Translations under genes and position numbers: made by a program
Notes under the pieces: generated by a model
Seen by the model: only the letters and a program-made list of their open reading frames with translations
Database searches by the model: none
What the model was told of the DNA's origin: nothing
Shown here: positions 43,530 through 53,014 of the stretch, one piece after another
How positions within the stretch are numbered: the stretch's first letter is position 1
How the letters are laid out: every line of letters starts with the position of its first letter
Source of the DNA: Thioalkalivibrio sp. XN279
GTDB taxonomy: Bacteria > Pseudomonadota > Gammaproteobacteria > Steroidobacterales > XN24
Assembly: GCF_011089885.1 (NCBI RefSeq)
Contig: NZ_JAANBD010000015.1
Location: forward strand, 62,001 to 126,000
Reading direction: 5' to 3'
DNA length: 64,000 nucleotides

Positions 43530-44281
43530 CAGTACTTCCAGCCGCGGTGCAGCGCGACGATACCGCCGGTGAGGTTGTGGTAGCGGCAGTCCTCGAAGCC
43601 CTGCGCCGCCATCATGGCGCGCAGCGTGTCCTGGTCGGGGTGCATGCGGATCGATTCGGCGAGGTAGCGGTAGCTGTCCGCGTCGCCGGCCACCAGCTTG
43701 CCGATGGCGGGCAGCACGCGAAAGGAATACAGGTCGTAGGCGGGCGCCAGCGCCGGCACCGGGCGCGAGAACTCGAGCACCAGCAGCTGGCCGCCGGGCT
43801 TGAGCACGCGGAACATCTCGCCCAGCGCCGTTTCCTTGTGGGTCACGTTGCGCAGGCCGAAGGCGATGGTGACGACGTCGAAACGCTCGCCCACGAAAGG
43901 CAGCCGCTCGGCGTCGGCGAGGCAGTATTCCACCTGGTCGCCGGCGAGGCCGCGATCCAGCATGCGTTCGCGGCCGCGCGACAGCATGGCCTCGTTGATG
44001 TCCGACAGCACCACCTTGCCGCCGGGCGCGACGCGCGGCGCCATCAGGGCGGCCAGGTCGCCGGTGCCGCCGGCCAGGTCGAGCACTTCCATGCCCGGCC
44101 GCAGCCCGGCCTTCTCCACGGTGAAGCGCTTCCAGGCGCGGTGGATGCCGAGCGACATCAGGTCGTTCATGACGTCGTAGCGCGCGGCCACGGAGTCGAA
44201 CACGCCGCGCACCTTGCGGGCCTTTTCGGCCACCGGCACCTCGGTGAAGCCGAAGTGCGTCGTGTCCTTGTCGGCGCTCAT
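43529..44281 (-). CDS. ubiE: Ubiquinone/menaquinone C-methyltransferase UbiE
   Basis: 250 residues. SAM-dependent C-methylation of the benzoquinone (or naphthoquinone) ring. Starts [25 protein letters not shown], with family motifs [18 protein letters not shown], the SAM-binding [12 protein letters not shown], and [24 protein letters not shown]. The C-terminal [12 protein letters not shown] is conserved. Overlaps the DUF971 stop by 4 bp (ATGA). Confidence 0.97.
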   Translation of the reverse strand: MSADKDTTHFGFTEVPVAEKARKVRGVFDSVAARYDVMNDLMSLGIHRAWKRFTVEKAGLRPGMEVLDLAGGTGDLAALMAPRVAPGGKVVLSDINEAMLSRGRERMLDRGLAGDQVEYCLADAERLPFVGERFDVVTIAFGLRNVTHKETALGEMFRVLKPGGQLLVLEFSRPVPALAPAYDLYSFRVLPAIGKLVAGDADSYRYLAESIRMHPDQDTLRAMMAAQGFEDCRYHNLTGGIVALHRGWKY

Positions 44282-44655
44282 CCGGCCGGGACGTCCTTGC
44301 GCTTGTAACCGACTTCCGCGCAGCGCTCCAGGTAGGTGGCCCAGTTCTCGTCGTAGTTGGCGCCGAGCCAGTGCAGGTAGGCCCAGGAGAACAACCCCGA
44401 GTCGTGCTTGTCGTCGAAGATCAGTTTCACCGCGTAGTTGCCCACCGGCTCGATGGCCGCGATGCTCACTTTTTCCTTGCCTACCAGCGTGACCGCCTGG
44501 CCGGGACCGTGTCCCTGCACCTCGGCCGAGGGCGAGAACACCCGCAGGTACTCGCAGGGCAGGTTGAAGGAGGTGCCGTCCTCCCAGTCGACCTGGAGCA
44601 CGCGCGACTTGCGGTGCATGCGGATGGCGGACGGGCTTGGGATCTCAGCGCTCAT
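44278..44655 (-). CDS. DUF971 domain-containing protein
   Basis: 125 residues. One DUF971 domain, related to the N-terminal part of gamma-butyrobetaine hydroxylase: [32 protein letters not shown], then [28 protein letters not shown]. Cys and His residues in this family can form an iron- or zinc-binding site. In many gammaproteobacteria it lies between hslU and ubiE, as here. Role unproven. Confidence 0.93.
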   Translation of the reverse strand: MSAEIPSPSAIRMHRKSRVLQVDWEDGTSFNLPCEYLRVFSPSAEVQGHGPGQAVTLVGKEKVSIAAIEPVGNYAVKLIFDDKHDSGLFSWAYLHWLGANYDENWATYLERCAEVGYKRKDVPAG

Positions 44656-44708
44656 GGCGTCACCGTGCTGGGGCGGAAAAAGACCGCCATTTTAACTGAA
44701 TGCAGCGT

Positions 44709-44721
44709 GGGGACGGTCCCC
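44709..44721. repeat. Short palindrome GGGGAC-G-GTCCCC
   Basis: A 13-bp palindrome in the 87-bp gap between hslU and the DUF971 gene. The motif is a frequent component of dispersed intergenic repeats in proteobacteria. Only one copy is seen here. Confidence 0.4.
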
Positions 44722-44742
44722 GACGACGGCAGTCCCGGCGAA

Positions 44743-46092
44743 TCAAAGGATATAGCGCGACAGGTCCTCGTCGGCGGCCAGTTCGCCCAGCGCCTGCTCG
44801 ACGTAAGCGGCGTCGACGACCACCTCCGTGCCCTCGCGGTCCGCCGCCTCGTAGGAGACGGCGTCCAGCAGCCGCTCCAGCACCGTGTGCAGGCGCCGGG
44901 CGCCGATGTTCTCGGAGCGCTCGTTCACCTGGTCGGCGATCTCCGCGATGCGCTTGACGCCGTCGGCAGTGAAGCCAAGCTTCACGCCCTCGGTGGCCAT
45001 CAGGGCCTGGTACTGGACCGTCAGCGAGTGGTCCGGCTCGGTCAGGATGCGCACGAAGTCGTCCGCCCTGAGGGCGTCCAGTTCGACACGGATCGGCAGG
45101 CGGCCCTGCAGCTCGGGGATCAGGTCCGCGGGCTTGGCGAGGTGGAAGGCGCCGGAGGCGATGAACAGGATGTGGTCGGTGCGCACCATGCCGTAGCGCG
45201 TGCTCACGGTGCAGCCCTCGACCAGCGGCAGCAGGTCGCGCTGCACGCCTTCGCGCGACACGTCGGCGCCGGAGCCCATGGCGCCCTCGCGGCGGGTGAC
45301 CTTGTCGATCTCGTCGATGAACACGATGCCGTTCTGCTCGACGTTGGTGATCGCCTTGAGCTTGATCTCCTCGTCGTTGACCATGCGCCCGGCTTCCTCG
45401 TCCACCAGCAGCTTCATGGCGTCGCGCACCTTGAGCTTGCGCGGCTTGCTGCGCCGGCCCATGTTGCTGAACAGGCCCTGCAGCTGGTTCGCCATCTCTT
45501 CCATGCCGGGTGGCGCCATGATGTTCACGCCCGCCGGTGCGGCGCTCACCTCGACCTCGATCTCCTTCTCGTCGAGGCGGCCCTCGCGCAGCATCTTGCG
45601 GAACTTCTGCCGCGTCTCGGCGCCGCGCGCGGCGTCGACGTCGTCGCCCTTCGCTTCCCAGCCGGACTTCGTGCCCGGCAGCAGGGCGTCCAGCACGCGC
45701 TCCTCGGCAGAGTCCTCGGCGCGGTGGCGCACGCGGTCCATCTCCTGCTCGCGGGTCATCTTCACCGCGGCGTCGGCGAGGTCGCGGATGATGCTGTCCA
45801 CCTCGCGCCCGACGTAGCCGACCTCGGTGAACTTGGTGGCCTCGACCTTGATAAAGGGGGCGCGCGCCAGCTTCGCCAGCCGGCGCGCGATCTCGGTCTT
45901 GCCCACGCCGGTGGGGCCGATCATGAGAATGTTCTTGGGCGTGATCTCGGAGCGCAGCGGCTCGTCAATCTGCATGCGGCGCCAGCGGTCGCGCAGGGCG
46001 ATGGCGACGGCGCGCTTGGCGGCCTCCTGGCCGACGATGTGCTTGTCGAGTTCCTGCACGATCTCGCGCGGGGTCATGGGGGTGGTGGTCAT
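44743..46092 (-). CDS. hslU: ATP-dependent protease ATPase subunit HslU
   Basis: 449 residues from ATG 46092. A hexameric AAA+ unfoldase that feeds substrates to Hsl[35 protein letters not shown] in outline, Walker [12 protein letters not shown], the pore motif [14 protein letters not shown], the I-domain (about residues 110-240), Walker [10 protein letters not shown], sensor GRLPIRVEL and the conserved C-terminus DEDLSRYIL that inserts into HslV. One-base overlap with hslV (TGATG). Confidence 0.97.
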   Translation of the reverse strand: MTTTPMTPREIVQELDKHIVGQEAAKRAVAIALRDRWRRMQIDEPLRSEITPKNILMIGPTGVGKTEIARRLAKLARAPFIKVEATKFTEVGYVGREVDSIIRDLADAAVKMTREQEMDRVRHRAEDSAEERVLDALLPGTKSGWEAKGDDVDAARGAETRQKFRKMLREGRLDEKEIEVEVSAAPAGVNIMAPPGMEEMANQLQGLFSNMGRRSKPRKLKVRDAMKLLVDEEAGRMVNDEEIKLKAITNVEQNGIVFIDEIDKVTRREGAMGSGADVSREGVQRDLLPLVEGCTVSTRYGMVRTDHILFIASGAFHLAKPADLIPELQGRLPIRVELDALRADDFVRILTEPDHSLTVQYQALMATEGVKLGFTADGVKRIAEIADQVNERSENIGARRLHTVLERLLDAVSYEAADREGTEVVVDAAYVEQALGELAADEDLSRYIL

Positions 46093-46622
46093 CACAGGGT
46101 CTCGATCGTCAGGTGGCGGTTGGTGTAGACGCAGATGTCGGCGGCGATGCCCAGCGCCTTCTCGACCACGGCGGCCGCATCCAGCTCGGTGTTTTCCAGC
46201 AGGGCGCGCGCCGCAGCCTGGGCGAAGGGGCCGCCGGAGCCGATGGCCATGAGGTCGTCCTCCGGCTCGATGACGTCGCCGTTGCCGGAAATGATGAAGC
46301 TCTTCTCCTTGTCGGCCACGCACAGCAGCGCCTCGAGCCGGCGCAGCATGCGGTCCGTGCGCCAGTCCTTGGCCAGCTCGATGGCGGCGCGGGTGAGGTT
46401 GCCGTGCTGCTGCAGCTTGGCTTCGAAGCGCTCGAACAGGGTGAAGGCGTCGGCGGTGCCGCCGGCGAAGCCCGCCAGCACCTTGCCGTCGTACAGGCGG
46501 CGCACCTTGCGCGCGTTGCCCTTCATGACGGTGTTGCCCATGGAGACCTGCCCGTCGCCGCCGACGGCGACGACGCCGTTGCGGCGCACGGACAGGATGG
46601 TGGTGCCGCGAAACTGTTCCAT
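46092..46622 (-). CDS. hslV: ATP-dependent protease peptidase subunit HslV
   Basis: 176 residues from ATG 46622; the open frame reaches 46691 but the extra residues are not conserved. A threonine peptidase related to proteasome beta subunits. The start [16 protein letters not shown] has the active-site Thr after a short propeptide (Thr7, in GTTI). [23 protein letters not shown] and [20 protein letters not shown] are diagnostic. It precedes hslU, its partner, and follows xerC by 31 bp. Confidence 0.97.
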   Translation of the reverse strand: MEQFRGTTILSVRRNGVVAVGGDGQVSMGNTVMKGNARKVRRLYDGKVLAGFAGGTADAFTLFERFEAKLQQHGNLTRAAIELAKDWRTDRMLRRLEALLCVADKEKSFIISGNGDVIEPEDDLMAIGSGGPFAQAAARALLENTELDAAAVVEKALGIAADICVYTNRHLTIETL

Positions 46623-46653
46623 CTTGGCTCCGGAGTTCGGGTGGGTGGGCGCC

Positions 46654-47562
46654 TCAGCGGCGCTTGCGCGCCCGCGGGTGTGCCTGGTCATAGATGCGGG
46701 CTAAATGCTGGAAATCAAGGTGGGTGTAGATCTGGGTGGTGCTGATGTCGGCGTGGCCGAGCAGTTCCTGCACGGCGCGCAGGTCGCCGCTGGACTCCAG
46801 CAGGTGGGTGGCGAAGGAATGGCGGAAGGTGTGCGGACTGACGCCCTGCGGCAGGCCGAGACGGCGCGCCCAGTGCTCGACGCGGGCCTGGATGTTGCGC
46901 ATGGACAGGGGCCGGCCGATGCGGCTGATGAACATCGCGCTGCTCGGCGTCTTCAAGAGTTGCGGGCGCACCTTGATCCAGTCGCGCAGGGCCTCGCGCG
47001 CCTTGGCGCCCACCGGCACGATGCGGGTCTTGGCGCCCTTGCCGGTGACGCGCACGGTGCCCTCGCCGAAGTCGACGTCCGTGGTCTCCAGGGCGGCCAG
47101 CTCCGCCAGCCGCAGCCCGGAGGAGTACAGCAGCTCCATGATGGCGCGATCGCGCGTCGCGATCGGGTGGTCGCCGCGCACGTCCAGCAGCCGCCCCATG
47201 GCGTCGGCGTCCAGCGTGCCCGGCAGCCGCCGGGGCGCCTTGGGCGCGGTGATGTCGACGCCGGGATTGGCTTGCACCACGCCCTCGCGCAGCAGGAAGG
47301 CGAACAGGTTGCGCACCGCCGCGAGGCGTCGCTGGATGCTGCGCGGCGCCTGGCCGCGACGGTGCAGGCGGGCGGCGAAAGAACGCACGTGGCCGCTGTC
47401 GACGCGCCCCCAGTCAGGCACCTCGGCATTGCAGAGAAAGGTGTAGAGCGCCTCGATGTCGCGGTGGTAATTCTTTACCGTCAGCCCCGACAGGCGGCGC
47501 TCGTAGCGCAGGTGGTCCAGCCACTTCTCCAGCCAGGCGCGGTCGGGACCGGCAGCGTTCAT
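46654..47562 (-). CDS. xerC: Site-specific tyrosine recombinase XerC
   Basis: 302 residues. Resolves chromosome dimers at dif together with XerD. The N-terminal SAM-like core-binding domain (about 5-95) contains [12 protein letters not shown]. The catalytic set is visible: Arg in SSGLRLAEL, Lys in GKGAKTR, HTFRH, His in [11 protein letters not shown] and Tyr in IYTH. The DUF484-xerC junction is a 4-bp overlap (ATGA), and dapF-DUF484-xerC is the classical gammaproteobacterial order, supporting XerC rather than XerD. Confidence 0.96.
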   Translation of the reverse strand: MNAAGPDRAWLEKWLDHLRYERRLSGLTVKNYHRDIEALYTFLCNAEVPDWGRVDSGHVRSFAARLHRRGQAPRSIQRRLAAVRNLFAFLLREGVVQANPGVDITAPKAPRRLPGTLDADAMGRLLDVRGDHPIATRDRAIMELLYSSGLRLAELAALETTDVDFGEGTVRVTGKGAKTRIVPVGAKAREALRDWIKVRPQLLKTPSSAMFISRIGRPLSMRNIQARVEHWARRLGLPQGVSPHTFRHSFATHLLESSGDLRAVQELLGHADISTTQIYTHLDFQHLARIYDQAHPRARKRR

Positions 47563-48299
47563 GCGCGGCGGACAGCGCCCGCCCGTCGCTCGCGCGATGC
47601 CGCCAGCGCGGCTGCCGTGAGTTCGCCGATGCGCGCCAGGAAATCTGTGCTCATGGTGGGGTTGAAGCGGTGTGGGTCGTTGCTGCCGATGGCCAGCATG
47701 CCCTGTTCGCAGCCGGCGCCCAGGGGCACCATCGCCACGGAGGCGATCACGGCGCTCTCGCCGGGGAACAGGAACTCGCGCTGCACGTCGCGGATGCGGC
47801 CGCAGCGCGGCTTGTTCTGCTGGATGAAGGTGGCGAATGCGCGCAGCGCAGCGTCGCCGCGGCGGGCATGTTTCAGGAAGCGCGAGCCCTCCGGCGGCAG
47901 CGTCTCGTCGCTGCCGTAGAGCAGCACCACCACCGCCTGGTTGGCGCCGAAGTCTTCGCGCAGCCCGGCTTCCAGGGCCGCGAGAACAGCGTCGCTGTCG
48001 CCGGCGCGCAGCAGGCGGATGGCGAGGGCATGGATTTTGTCTGACAGGGTGGAGTTGTCGCGCGCCACCTCGACCAGTTCGCGCAGGCGCCGCTCCAGCG
48101 AGCGGTTTTTTTCCTGCAGCACGCTGACCTGGCGCTCCACCAGCGACACGGTGGCCGCACCGCTGCGATGCGGCAGCCGCAGCTGTTCTAGCAGGCCGGC
48201 ATGGCGCTCGAAAAAATCCGGGTGATCGGACAGGTAATCCGCGACCCCCTGGTCGTTGTGTTCCGCGGCGGCCGGGCCGCCCTGTTCTGTGCTGCTCAC
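47559..48299 (-). CDS. DUF484 family protein
   Basis: 246 residues from GTG 48299, overlapping the dapF stop as GTGA. GAF-like fold: an N-terminal helix with VADYLSDHPDFFERHAGLLEQLRLPH, a coiled coil (RQVSVLQEKNRSLERRLRELVEVARDN), then a GAF-like sensor domain ending in MLAIGSNDPHRFNPTMSTDFLARIGE. The family is nearly always beside xerC. Ligand and role are unknown. Overlaps xerC by 4 bp. Confidence 0.95.
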   Translation of the reverse strand: MSSTEQGGPAAAEHNDQGVADYLSDHPDFFERHAGLLEQLRLPHRSGAATVSLVERQVSVLQEKNRSLERRLRELVEVARDNSTLSDKIHALAIRLLRAGDSDAVLAALEAGLREDFGANQAVVVLLYGSDETLPPEGSRFLKHARRGDAALRAFATFIQQNKPRCGRIRDVQREFLFPGESAVIASVAMVPLGAGCEQGMLAIGSNDPHRFNPTMSTDFLARIGELTAAALAASRERRAGAVRRA

Positions 48300-49168
48300 A
48301 GCTCGATGCTTCCTTCGAATGCCTTCCTGGACGGCCCGCTGAGCCAGGCCGGCGTGCCGCGTCCCTGCCATTCCACCACCAGTCGGCCGCCGGGCAGGTC
48401 CACGTTCACCCGGGAGTCTACCCTGCCGGCGTCCCGGAGTACCGCCACCGCCGCGCAGGCGCCAGTGCCGCAGGCCTGGGTCTCGCCGCAACCGCGCTCC
48501 CACACGCGCAGTGCGACGTGGCTGCGGTCGCGCACCTCGGCAAAGCCGACGTTCACCCGGCGCGGGAAATCCGGGTGGCTCTCGATGGCGGGACCGAGGG
48601 TCGTCACCGGGGCCGTGGCGACCGCACCGAAGCCGAGTTCGTCCAGCACCAGCACGGCGTGCGGGTTGCCCATCGAGACGGCGCCGAAGCGGACGCTGCG
48701 GCCGGCGGCCTCGAGCTCGTAGCGCGCCGCTGCGGCCGCCGCGCGCAGCGGGATGCGCCCCGGTTCGAAGTCGGGCACGCCCATGGCCACGGCCGCGTGG
48801 CCGTCGCGCAACCGGGCCGCCACGACTCCGCCGGCGCTGTGCATGCGAAACTCGGCACGACCGGGCGACAACTCGGTGCCCCACAGGAGGGCGAGGCAGC
48901 GGGCGCCGTTGCCGCACTGCTCGACCTCGCCGCCGTCGGCGTTCCAGATGCGGTAGCTGAAAGCCGTGTCGGGGTCCGGCGCCGGCCCGATGACGAGCAG
49001 CTGGTCGCAGCCGACGCCTTCGCGGCGGTCGGCCAGGCGCCGCACCAGGGCGGGGTCGGGCGTGAAGGGCTCCGTGCGCGCGTCGACGACCACGAAATCG
49101 TTGCCGGCGCCGACCATCTTGTGGAAGGTGAGGGTGCGGGGCGCGGCGCTGGCGGATGTTTGGCTCAT
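48296..49168 (-). CDS. dapF: Diaminopimelate epimerase
   Basis: 290 residues from ATG 49168; the frame extends to 49201 through the divergent promoter region. PLP-independent racemisation of LL- to meso-diaminopimelate for lysine and peptidoglycan. The two catalytic cysteines lie in EQCGNGARC and TQACGTGAC. FHKMVGAGNDFVVVDAR and MGNPHAV are family motifs. The sequence TATAAT is 13 bp upstream on its strand, but no good -35 is evident. Confidence 0.96.
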   Translation of the reverse strand: MSQTSASAAPRTLTFHKMVGAGNDFVVVDARTEPFTPDPALVRRLADRREGVGCDQLLVIGPAPDPDTAFSYRIWNADGGEVEQCGNGARCLALLWGTELSPGRAEFRMHSAGGVVAARLRDGHAAVAMGVPDFEPGRIPLRAAAAAARYELEAAGRSVRFGAVSMGNPHAVLVLDELGFGAVATAPVTTLGPAIESHPDFPRRVNVGFAEVRDRSHVALRVWERGCGETQACGTGACAAVAVLRDAGRVDSRVNVDLPGGRLVVEWQGRGTPAWLSGPSRKAFEGSIEL

Positions 49169-49188
49169 GACTGGGGCGCAATTATAGT
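49160..49188 (+). promoter_or_regulatory. Candidate sigma-70 promoter for ubiD
   Basis: TTGGCT (49160-49165) and TATAGT (49183-49188) have a 17-bp spacer and lead to ubiD 27 bp on. The same AT-rich island holds a TATAAT on the opposite strand for dapF, so the two divergent promoters are superimposed. Confidence 0.5.
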
Positions 49189-49215
49189 GGGCGCGCCGCA
49201 ACCAGGGTGGCTTGG

Positions 49216-50682
49216 ATGAAATACACCGACCTCAGGGACTTCATGCGCCTGCTCGAGCAGCAGGGGGAGCTGAAGCGCATCACCGCACCGGTCAGCCCGG
49301 TGCTGGAGATGACGGAGATCTGCGACCGCACGCTGAAGCGCGGCGGCCCGGCGCTGTTGTTCGAGCGGCCCACGGGTTTCGACATCCCGGTGCTCGGGAA
49401 CCTGTTCGGCACGCCGCGGCGCGTGGCCCTGGGCATGGGCCAGGACTCGGTCGAGGCGCTGCGCGAAGTCGGCAAGCTGCTGGCCTTCCTCAAGGAGCCC
49501 GACCCGCCCAAGGGCATGCGCGACGCCTGGGACAAGCTGCCCATCTTCCGCCAAGTGCTGAACATGGCGCCGAAGACGGTGCGCTCGGCGCCCTGCCAGC
49601 AGAACTTCGTCGAGGGGCCGGACGTGGACCTGGAGAAGCTGCCGATCCAGACCTGCTGGCCGGGCGACGCGGGGCCGCTGCTCACCTGGGGCCTGGTCAT
49701 CACCCGGGGCCCCGAGCGGCCGCGCCAGAACCTCGGCATCTACCGCCAGCAGCTGATCGGCAAGAACCGGCTCATCATGCGCTGGCTGTCGCACCGCGGC
49801 GGCGCGCTGGACTTCCGCGACTGGCAGCAGAAGCACCCCGGCCAGCCCTTCCCCGTGGCGGTGGCGCTGGGTGCGGACCCGGCGACCATCCTCGGCGCCG
49901 TGACGCCGGTGCCGGACACCCTGTCGGAGTACGCCTTCGCCGGGCTGCTGCGCGGCGGGCGCACCGAGGTGGTGAAGTGCTCGCATGCGGACCTCGAGGT
50001 GCCGGCCAGCGCCGAGATCGTGCTGGAGGGTCATCTCCATCCCGGCGACACCGCGCCCGAGGGGCCGTTCGGCGACCACACCGGCTACTACAACGAGGTG
50101 GACGATTTCCCGGTCTTCACCGTGGACCGGGTCAGCTGGCGCGACAACCCGATCTACCACAGCACCTACACCGGCCGGCCGCCGGACGAGCCGGCGGTGC
50201 TGGGCGTGGCGCTGAACGAGGTGTTCGTGCCCATCCTGCAGAAGCAGTTCCCGGAGATCGTGGACTTCTACCTGCCGCCGGAGGGCTGCTCCTACCGCAT
50301 GGCGGTGGTGAGCATGAAAAAGCAGTACCCGGGCCATGCCAAGCGCGTCATGCTCGGCATCTGGTCCTTCCTCAGGCAATTCATGTACACCAAGTTCGTC
50401 GTGGTCACCGACGACGACGTCGACGTGCGCAACTGGCAGGACGTGATCTGGGCCATGACCACGCGCATGGATCCGGCGCGCGACACGGTGATCATCGAGA
50501 ACACGCCGATCGACTACCTGGACTTCGCCTCGCCGGTGTCCGGGTTGGGCTCCAAGATCGGTTTCGACGCCACCAACAAGTGGCCGGGCGAGACGCAGCG
50601 GGAGTGGGGCCGGCCCATCAGCATGGACCCCGAGGTCAAGGCCCGCGTCGATGCGTTGTGGCCGGAGCTGGGCATCGACTAG
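49216..50682 (+). CDS. ubiD: 4-hydroxy-3-polyprenylbenzoate decarboxylase UbiD
   Basis: 488 residues from ATG 49216 (AGGGTGG about 6 nt upstream; GTG 49207 is in frame). Decarboxylates 3-polyprenyl-4-hydroxybenzoate in ubiquinone synthesis using prenylated FMN supplied by UbiX, which is not in the window. The sequence follows E. coli Ubi[23 protein letters not shown] in outline, [10 protein letters not shown], the prFMN/metal-binding [13 protein letters not shown], the catalytic region [26 protein letters not shown] in outline, and [18 protein letters not shown]. Probably expressed alone from its own promoter. Confidence 0.97.
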   Translation: MKYTDLRDFMRLLEQQGELKRITAPVSPVLEMTEICDRTLKRGGPALLFERPTGFDIPVLGNLFGTPRRVALGMGQDSVEALREVGKLLAFLKEPDPPKGMRDAWDKLPIFRQVLNMAPKTVRSAPCQQNFVEGPDVDLEKLPIQTCWPGDAGPLLTWGLVITRGPERPRQNLGIYRQQLIGKNRLIMRWLSHRGGALDFRDWQQKHPGQPFPVAVALGADPATILGAVTPVPDTLSEYAFAGLLRGGRTEVVKCSHADLEVPASAEIVLEGHLHPGDTAPEGPFGDHTGYYNEVDDFPVFTVDRVSWRDNPIYHSTYTGRPPDEPAVLGVALNEVFVPILQKQFPEIVDFYLPPEGCSYRMAVVSMKKQYPGHAKRVMLGIWSFLRQFMYTKFVVVTDDDVDVRNWQDVIWAMTTRMDPARDTVIIENTPIDYLDFASPVSGLGSKIGFDATNKWPGETQREWGRPISMDPEVKARVDALWPELGID

Positions 50683-50748
50683 ATTGAACATAACGCGCTG
50701 CCGCGGTGGTAGTCTTGCGTGCGCGCACAACTGGAAGGGGAGACGTGC

Positions 50749-51387
50749 ATGCGGCATATCCTGGTGATGAATCCCAAGGGCGGGTGCGGCAAGAGCACCG
50801 TGGCGACCAACCTGGCCAGCTGGTACGCGACGCGGGGCGCGCAGGTGGCCCTGGCGGATTTCGACCCGCAGCGCTCGAGCATGGACTGGGCCGGGCTGCG
50901 CCCCGCGGATGCGCCGCCGGTGGCAGCCGTGGCGGCTTATGAAGAGGGGCTGCGCAGCGTGCCGCGCAACGCCGACGTCGTGGTCATCGACGCCCCCGCC
51001 CGCGCGCACGGCCGCGAGCTGACCGAGCTGGTGCGCCGCGCCGAAACGGTGCTCATCCCAGTGCTGCCGTCGGCCATCGACATGCGCGCGGCCTCGAATT
51101 TCATCACCGAGCTGCTGGACGTCGGCCGCGTCGCCCGGCAGCAGGCCCGGATCGCCGTCATCGCCAACCGCATCAAGGAGAACACGCTCAGCTTCGACGA
51201 GCTGGACTCCTACCTGCGCAAGCTCGGCGTGCCCTACGTGGCGACCCTGCGGGATGCGCAGAACTACGTGCGCGCCTACGGCCGCGGGCTCGGCGTGTTC
51301 GAGCTGCCGCACTACCTGGCGTGGCAGGACTGGGAGCAGTGGGCGCCGCTCACCGACTGGCTGGCAAGTCCCGCCAGCCGGCCCTGA
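50749..51387 (+). CDS. Orphan ParA/MinD-type ATPase
   Basis: 212 residues from ATG 50749 with GGGGAG at about 7 nt. The deviant Walker A KGGCGKST (signature lysine first), the Walker A' region DFDPQRSS, and Walker B VVVIDAPAR are clear. There is no parB or parS next to it, and it follows ubiD by 66 bp on the same strand. Orphan ParA proteins position chemoreceptors, carboxysomes or other cargo, or partition other molecules; the cargo here is unknown. Confidence 0.9.
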   Translation: MRHILVMNPKGGCGKSTVATNLASWYATRGAQVALADFDPQRSSMDWAGLRPADAPPVAAVAAYEEGLRSVPRNADVVVIDAPARAHGRELTELVRRAETVLIPVLPSAIDMRAASNFITELLDVGRVARQQARIAVIANRIKENTLSFDELDSYLRKLGVPYVATLRDAQNYVRAYGRGLGVFELPHYLAWQDWEQWAPLTDWLASPASRP

Positions 51388-51400
51388 GCTGGCGACGGCC

Positions 51401-52057
51401 TCAGCCCGCGGCGGCGTGCGGGCCCTGGATCCAGGCGACGACCGGCCGGATCTCGCCGACCCAGTGCCGCAGCACCGCCTCGGCCGCCGGTTCCAGCTGT
51501 CCCGCGGCCAGCAGGCGCGCGATTTCCGCATGCTCCTCCCGCGCCGTCTCCACGTCGCGCGCGCTGCGTTCCCAGCTCCCGGCATAGGGCCGCAGGCGGC
51601 TGCGCACGCGCTCCAGCATCTGGCCGAGCTCGCGGTTCGGGTTCCGGCTGACGAGGGTCTCGTGCCAGCGCCGGTCCAGGTCGGCACGCTGCATCGGGGT
51701 GAGATGGGCTGAGCCGAGGCGCTCGTTGAGGCTGCCGAGCTGGCCGGCCAGGTGCGCCGCCTGGGCGCCGCTCAGGCGTAGCGCCAGCCCTTCCAGCGCT
51801 CCCACGACCGGGTGGAGATTGCGCACCCGCTCGGCCGACAGCTTGGGCACCCGGAAGCCGCGCCGCGGCACGGCTTCCACCAGGCCGTCGCTGGCGAGGC
51901 TGGTGAGCGCTTCGCGCAGGGGCGTGCGGCTGACCCCCATGGCCCGGCTGATGCGCTCCTCTTCCAGCCGCTGGCCCGGTGGGAGGCGGCCGTCGGACAG
52001 CCAGTTGAGCAGCTCCTCGCGCACCTGGTCACGCAGGTTGGCGTGCTGGATCGCCAT
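51401..52057 (-). CDS. GntR family regulator, FCD (FadR) subfamily
   Basis: 218 residues. The N-terminal winged HTH (LRDQVREELLNWLSDGRLPPGQRLEEERISRAMGVSRTPLREAL in outline) is followed by an all-helical FCD ligand domain with candidate metal ligands (DRRWHETLVS, EEHAEIARLLAAGQ, AVLRHWVGE). The region just upstream contains TTGTATACGG around 52092-52101, a partial match to FCD-type operators, so autoregulation is possible. Its target is not evident; the divergence partner is absent, as the next gene upstream is on the same strand. Confidence 0.92.
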   Translation of the reverse strand: MAIQHANLRDQVREELLNWLSDGRLPPGQRLEEERISRAMGVSRTPLREALTSLASDGLVEAVPRRGFRVPKLSAERVRNLHPVVGALEGLALRLSGAQAAHLAGQLGSLNERLGSAHLTPMQRADLDRRWHETLVSRNPNRELGQMLERVRSRLRPYAGSWERSARDVETAREEHAEIARLLAAGQLEPAAEAVLRHWVGEIRPVVAWIQGPHAAAG

Positions 52058-52105
52058 ATCCGGACACCTCGCAGGCAGGAAATACTGTGGATTGTATACG
52101 GTATT

Positions 52106-53014
52106 TCAGGACCTGTCCTGGGTCAGGCTGGCGGCGACGCCGGCGGCAAGCGAGTCGTAACGCGGGATGAAGCCCAGCTCCGTGCGCATGCGCGTGGTGT
52201 CGACGCGCCGGCTTTCGACCAGGAACCCGCGCATGGCAGGCGAGACCCGGGCCAGCAAGTCCTGCAGCGGCAACTCGGGTGGGGGCGCCAGGCCGGCCGC
52301 GTCAGCCACGGCGCGGAAGTATTCGGTCGTGCTGGCATGATCGCCGTCGCCGACGTTGAATATGCGCTGCGCACCCGGGTAATCGACGGCGGCAAGGCAG
52401 GCCGCCGCGAGGTCGTCGACGTGGATCCGGTTCCCCGGGCCCGCGTCCTCGGCCCGCACCACGGGCGCCCCCTGCCGGATGCGGTCGGTGGGCAGGCGCC
52501 CGGGGCCGTAGATCCCGGGCACACGCAGGATGCGCACCGGCACTCCCGTGGCCTCGCCCCACTGCAGCGCGGCGCGCTCCGCGTCCAGGCGCCGTGCGCC
52601 GCGTTCCGAGGCGGGCGCCGCAGGCGTCTCCTCGGTCACCAGCGCGCCGCCGGTATCGCCGTAGACCGCGGTGGTGCTGAGGTAGACTAGGCTCGCGGGT
52701 AAAGCCGGCAGGGCCGAGAGGAAGTTGCGCAGGCGCGGGTCGTCAGCCCCCGCCTGCGGCGGCGGCGTCATGTACACCAGGGCACGCCCGGCGCAACAGT
52801 CGCGCGGCAGCCGCGCGGCAGGCAGGTCGAGGTCAAGCCGCAGCGCGCGGCCGCCGAGGGCGCGGATTTGCGCCAGGCTGTCGTCGCCACGGGCTGTGCC
52901 GACGACGTCGCGGCCGGGTTCGCGGCAAAGTTTCAGCAGGCGGCGGCCGGTATAGCCGCAGCCCACCACGGTCAGGCCGGCTTGAACGGCCGCGGGATGT
53001 TCCGGATGAGTCAT
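52106..53014 (-). CDS. NAD(P)-dependent epimerase-like protein (YeeZ-type extended SDR)
   Basis: 302 residues. A Rossmann N-terminus (LTVVGCGYTGRRLLKL) with a glycine-rich dinucleotide loop, SLVYLSTTAVYGDTGG with the SDR Ser and Tyr region, and GNRIHVDDLAAACLAAVDYPGAQRIFNVGDG, matching atypical SDRs such as YeeZ. Substrate unknown. Start ATG 53014 overlaps the start of the divergent reductase gene; a later GTG near the LTVVG segment is a possible alternative. Confidence 0.88.
   Translation of the reverse strand: MTHPEHPAAVQAGLTVVGCGYTGRRLLKLCREPGRDVVGTARGDDSLAQIRALGGRALRLDLDLPAARLPRDCCAGRALVYMTPPPQAGADDPRLRNFLSALPALPASLVYLSTTAVYGDTGGALVTEETPAAPASERGARRLDAERAALQWGEATGVPVRILRVPGIYGPGRLPTDRIRQGAPVVRAEDAGPGNRIHVDDLAAACLAAVDYPGAQRIFNVGDGDHASTTEYFRAVADAAGLAPPPELPLQDLLARVSPAMRGFLVESRRVDTTRMRTELGFIPRYDSLAAGVAASLTQDRS

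Noticed and set aside
41056-43572. 838-codon plus-strand ORF over ubiB and ubiJ
   Set aside because: Shadow; the antisense frame has no conserved domain, while UbiB and UbiJ align along their length.
49181-49186. TATAAT as a dapF promoter
   Set aside because: A perfect -10 on the minus strand, but no -35 at 16-18 bp and only about 13 bp to the ATG, so I did not list it as its own feature.
49165-51687. 840-codon minus-strand ORF over ubiD and parA
   Set aside because: Shadow of ubiD and the ParA gene, both unmistakable on the plus strand.
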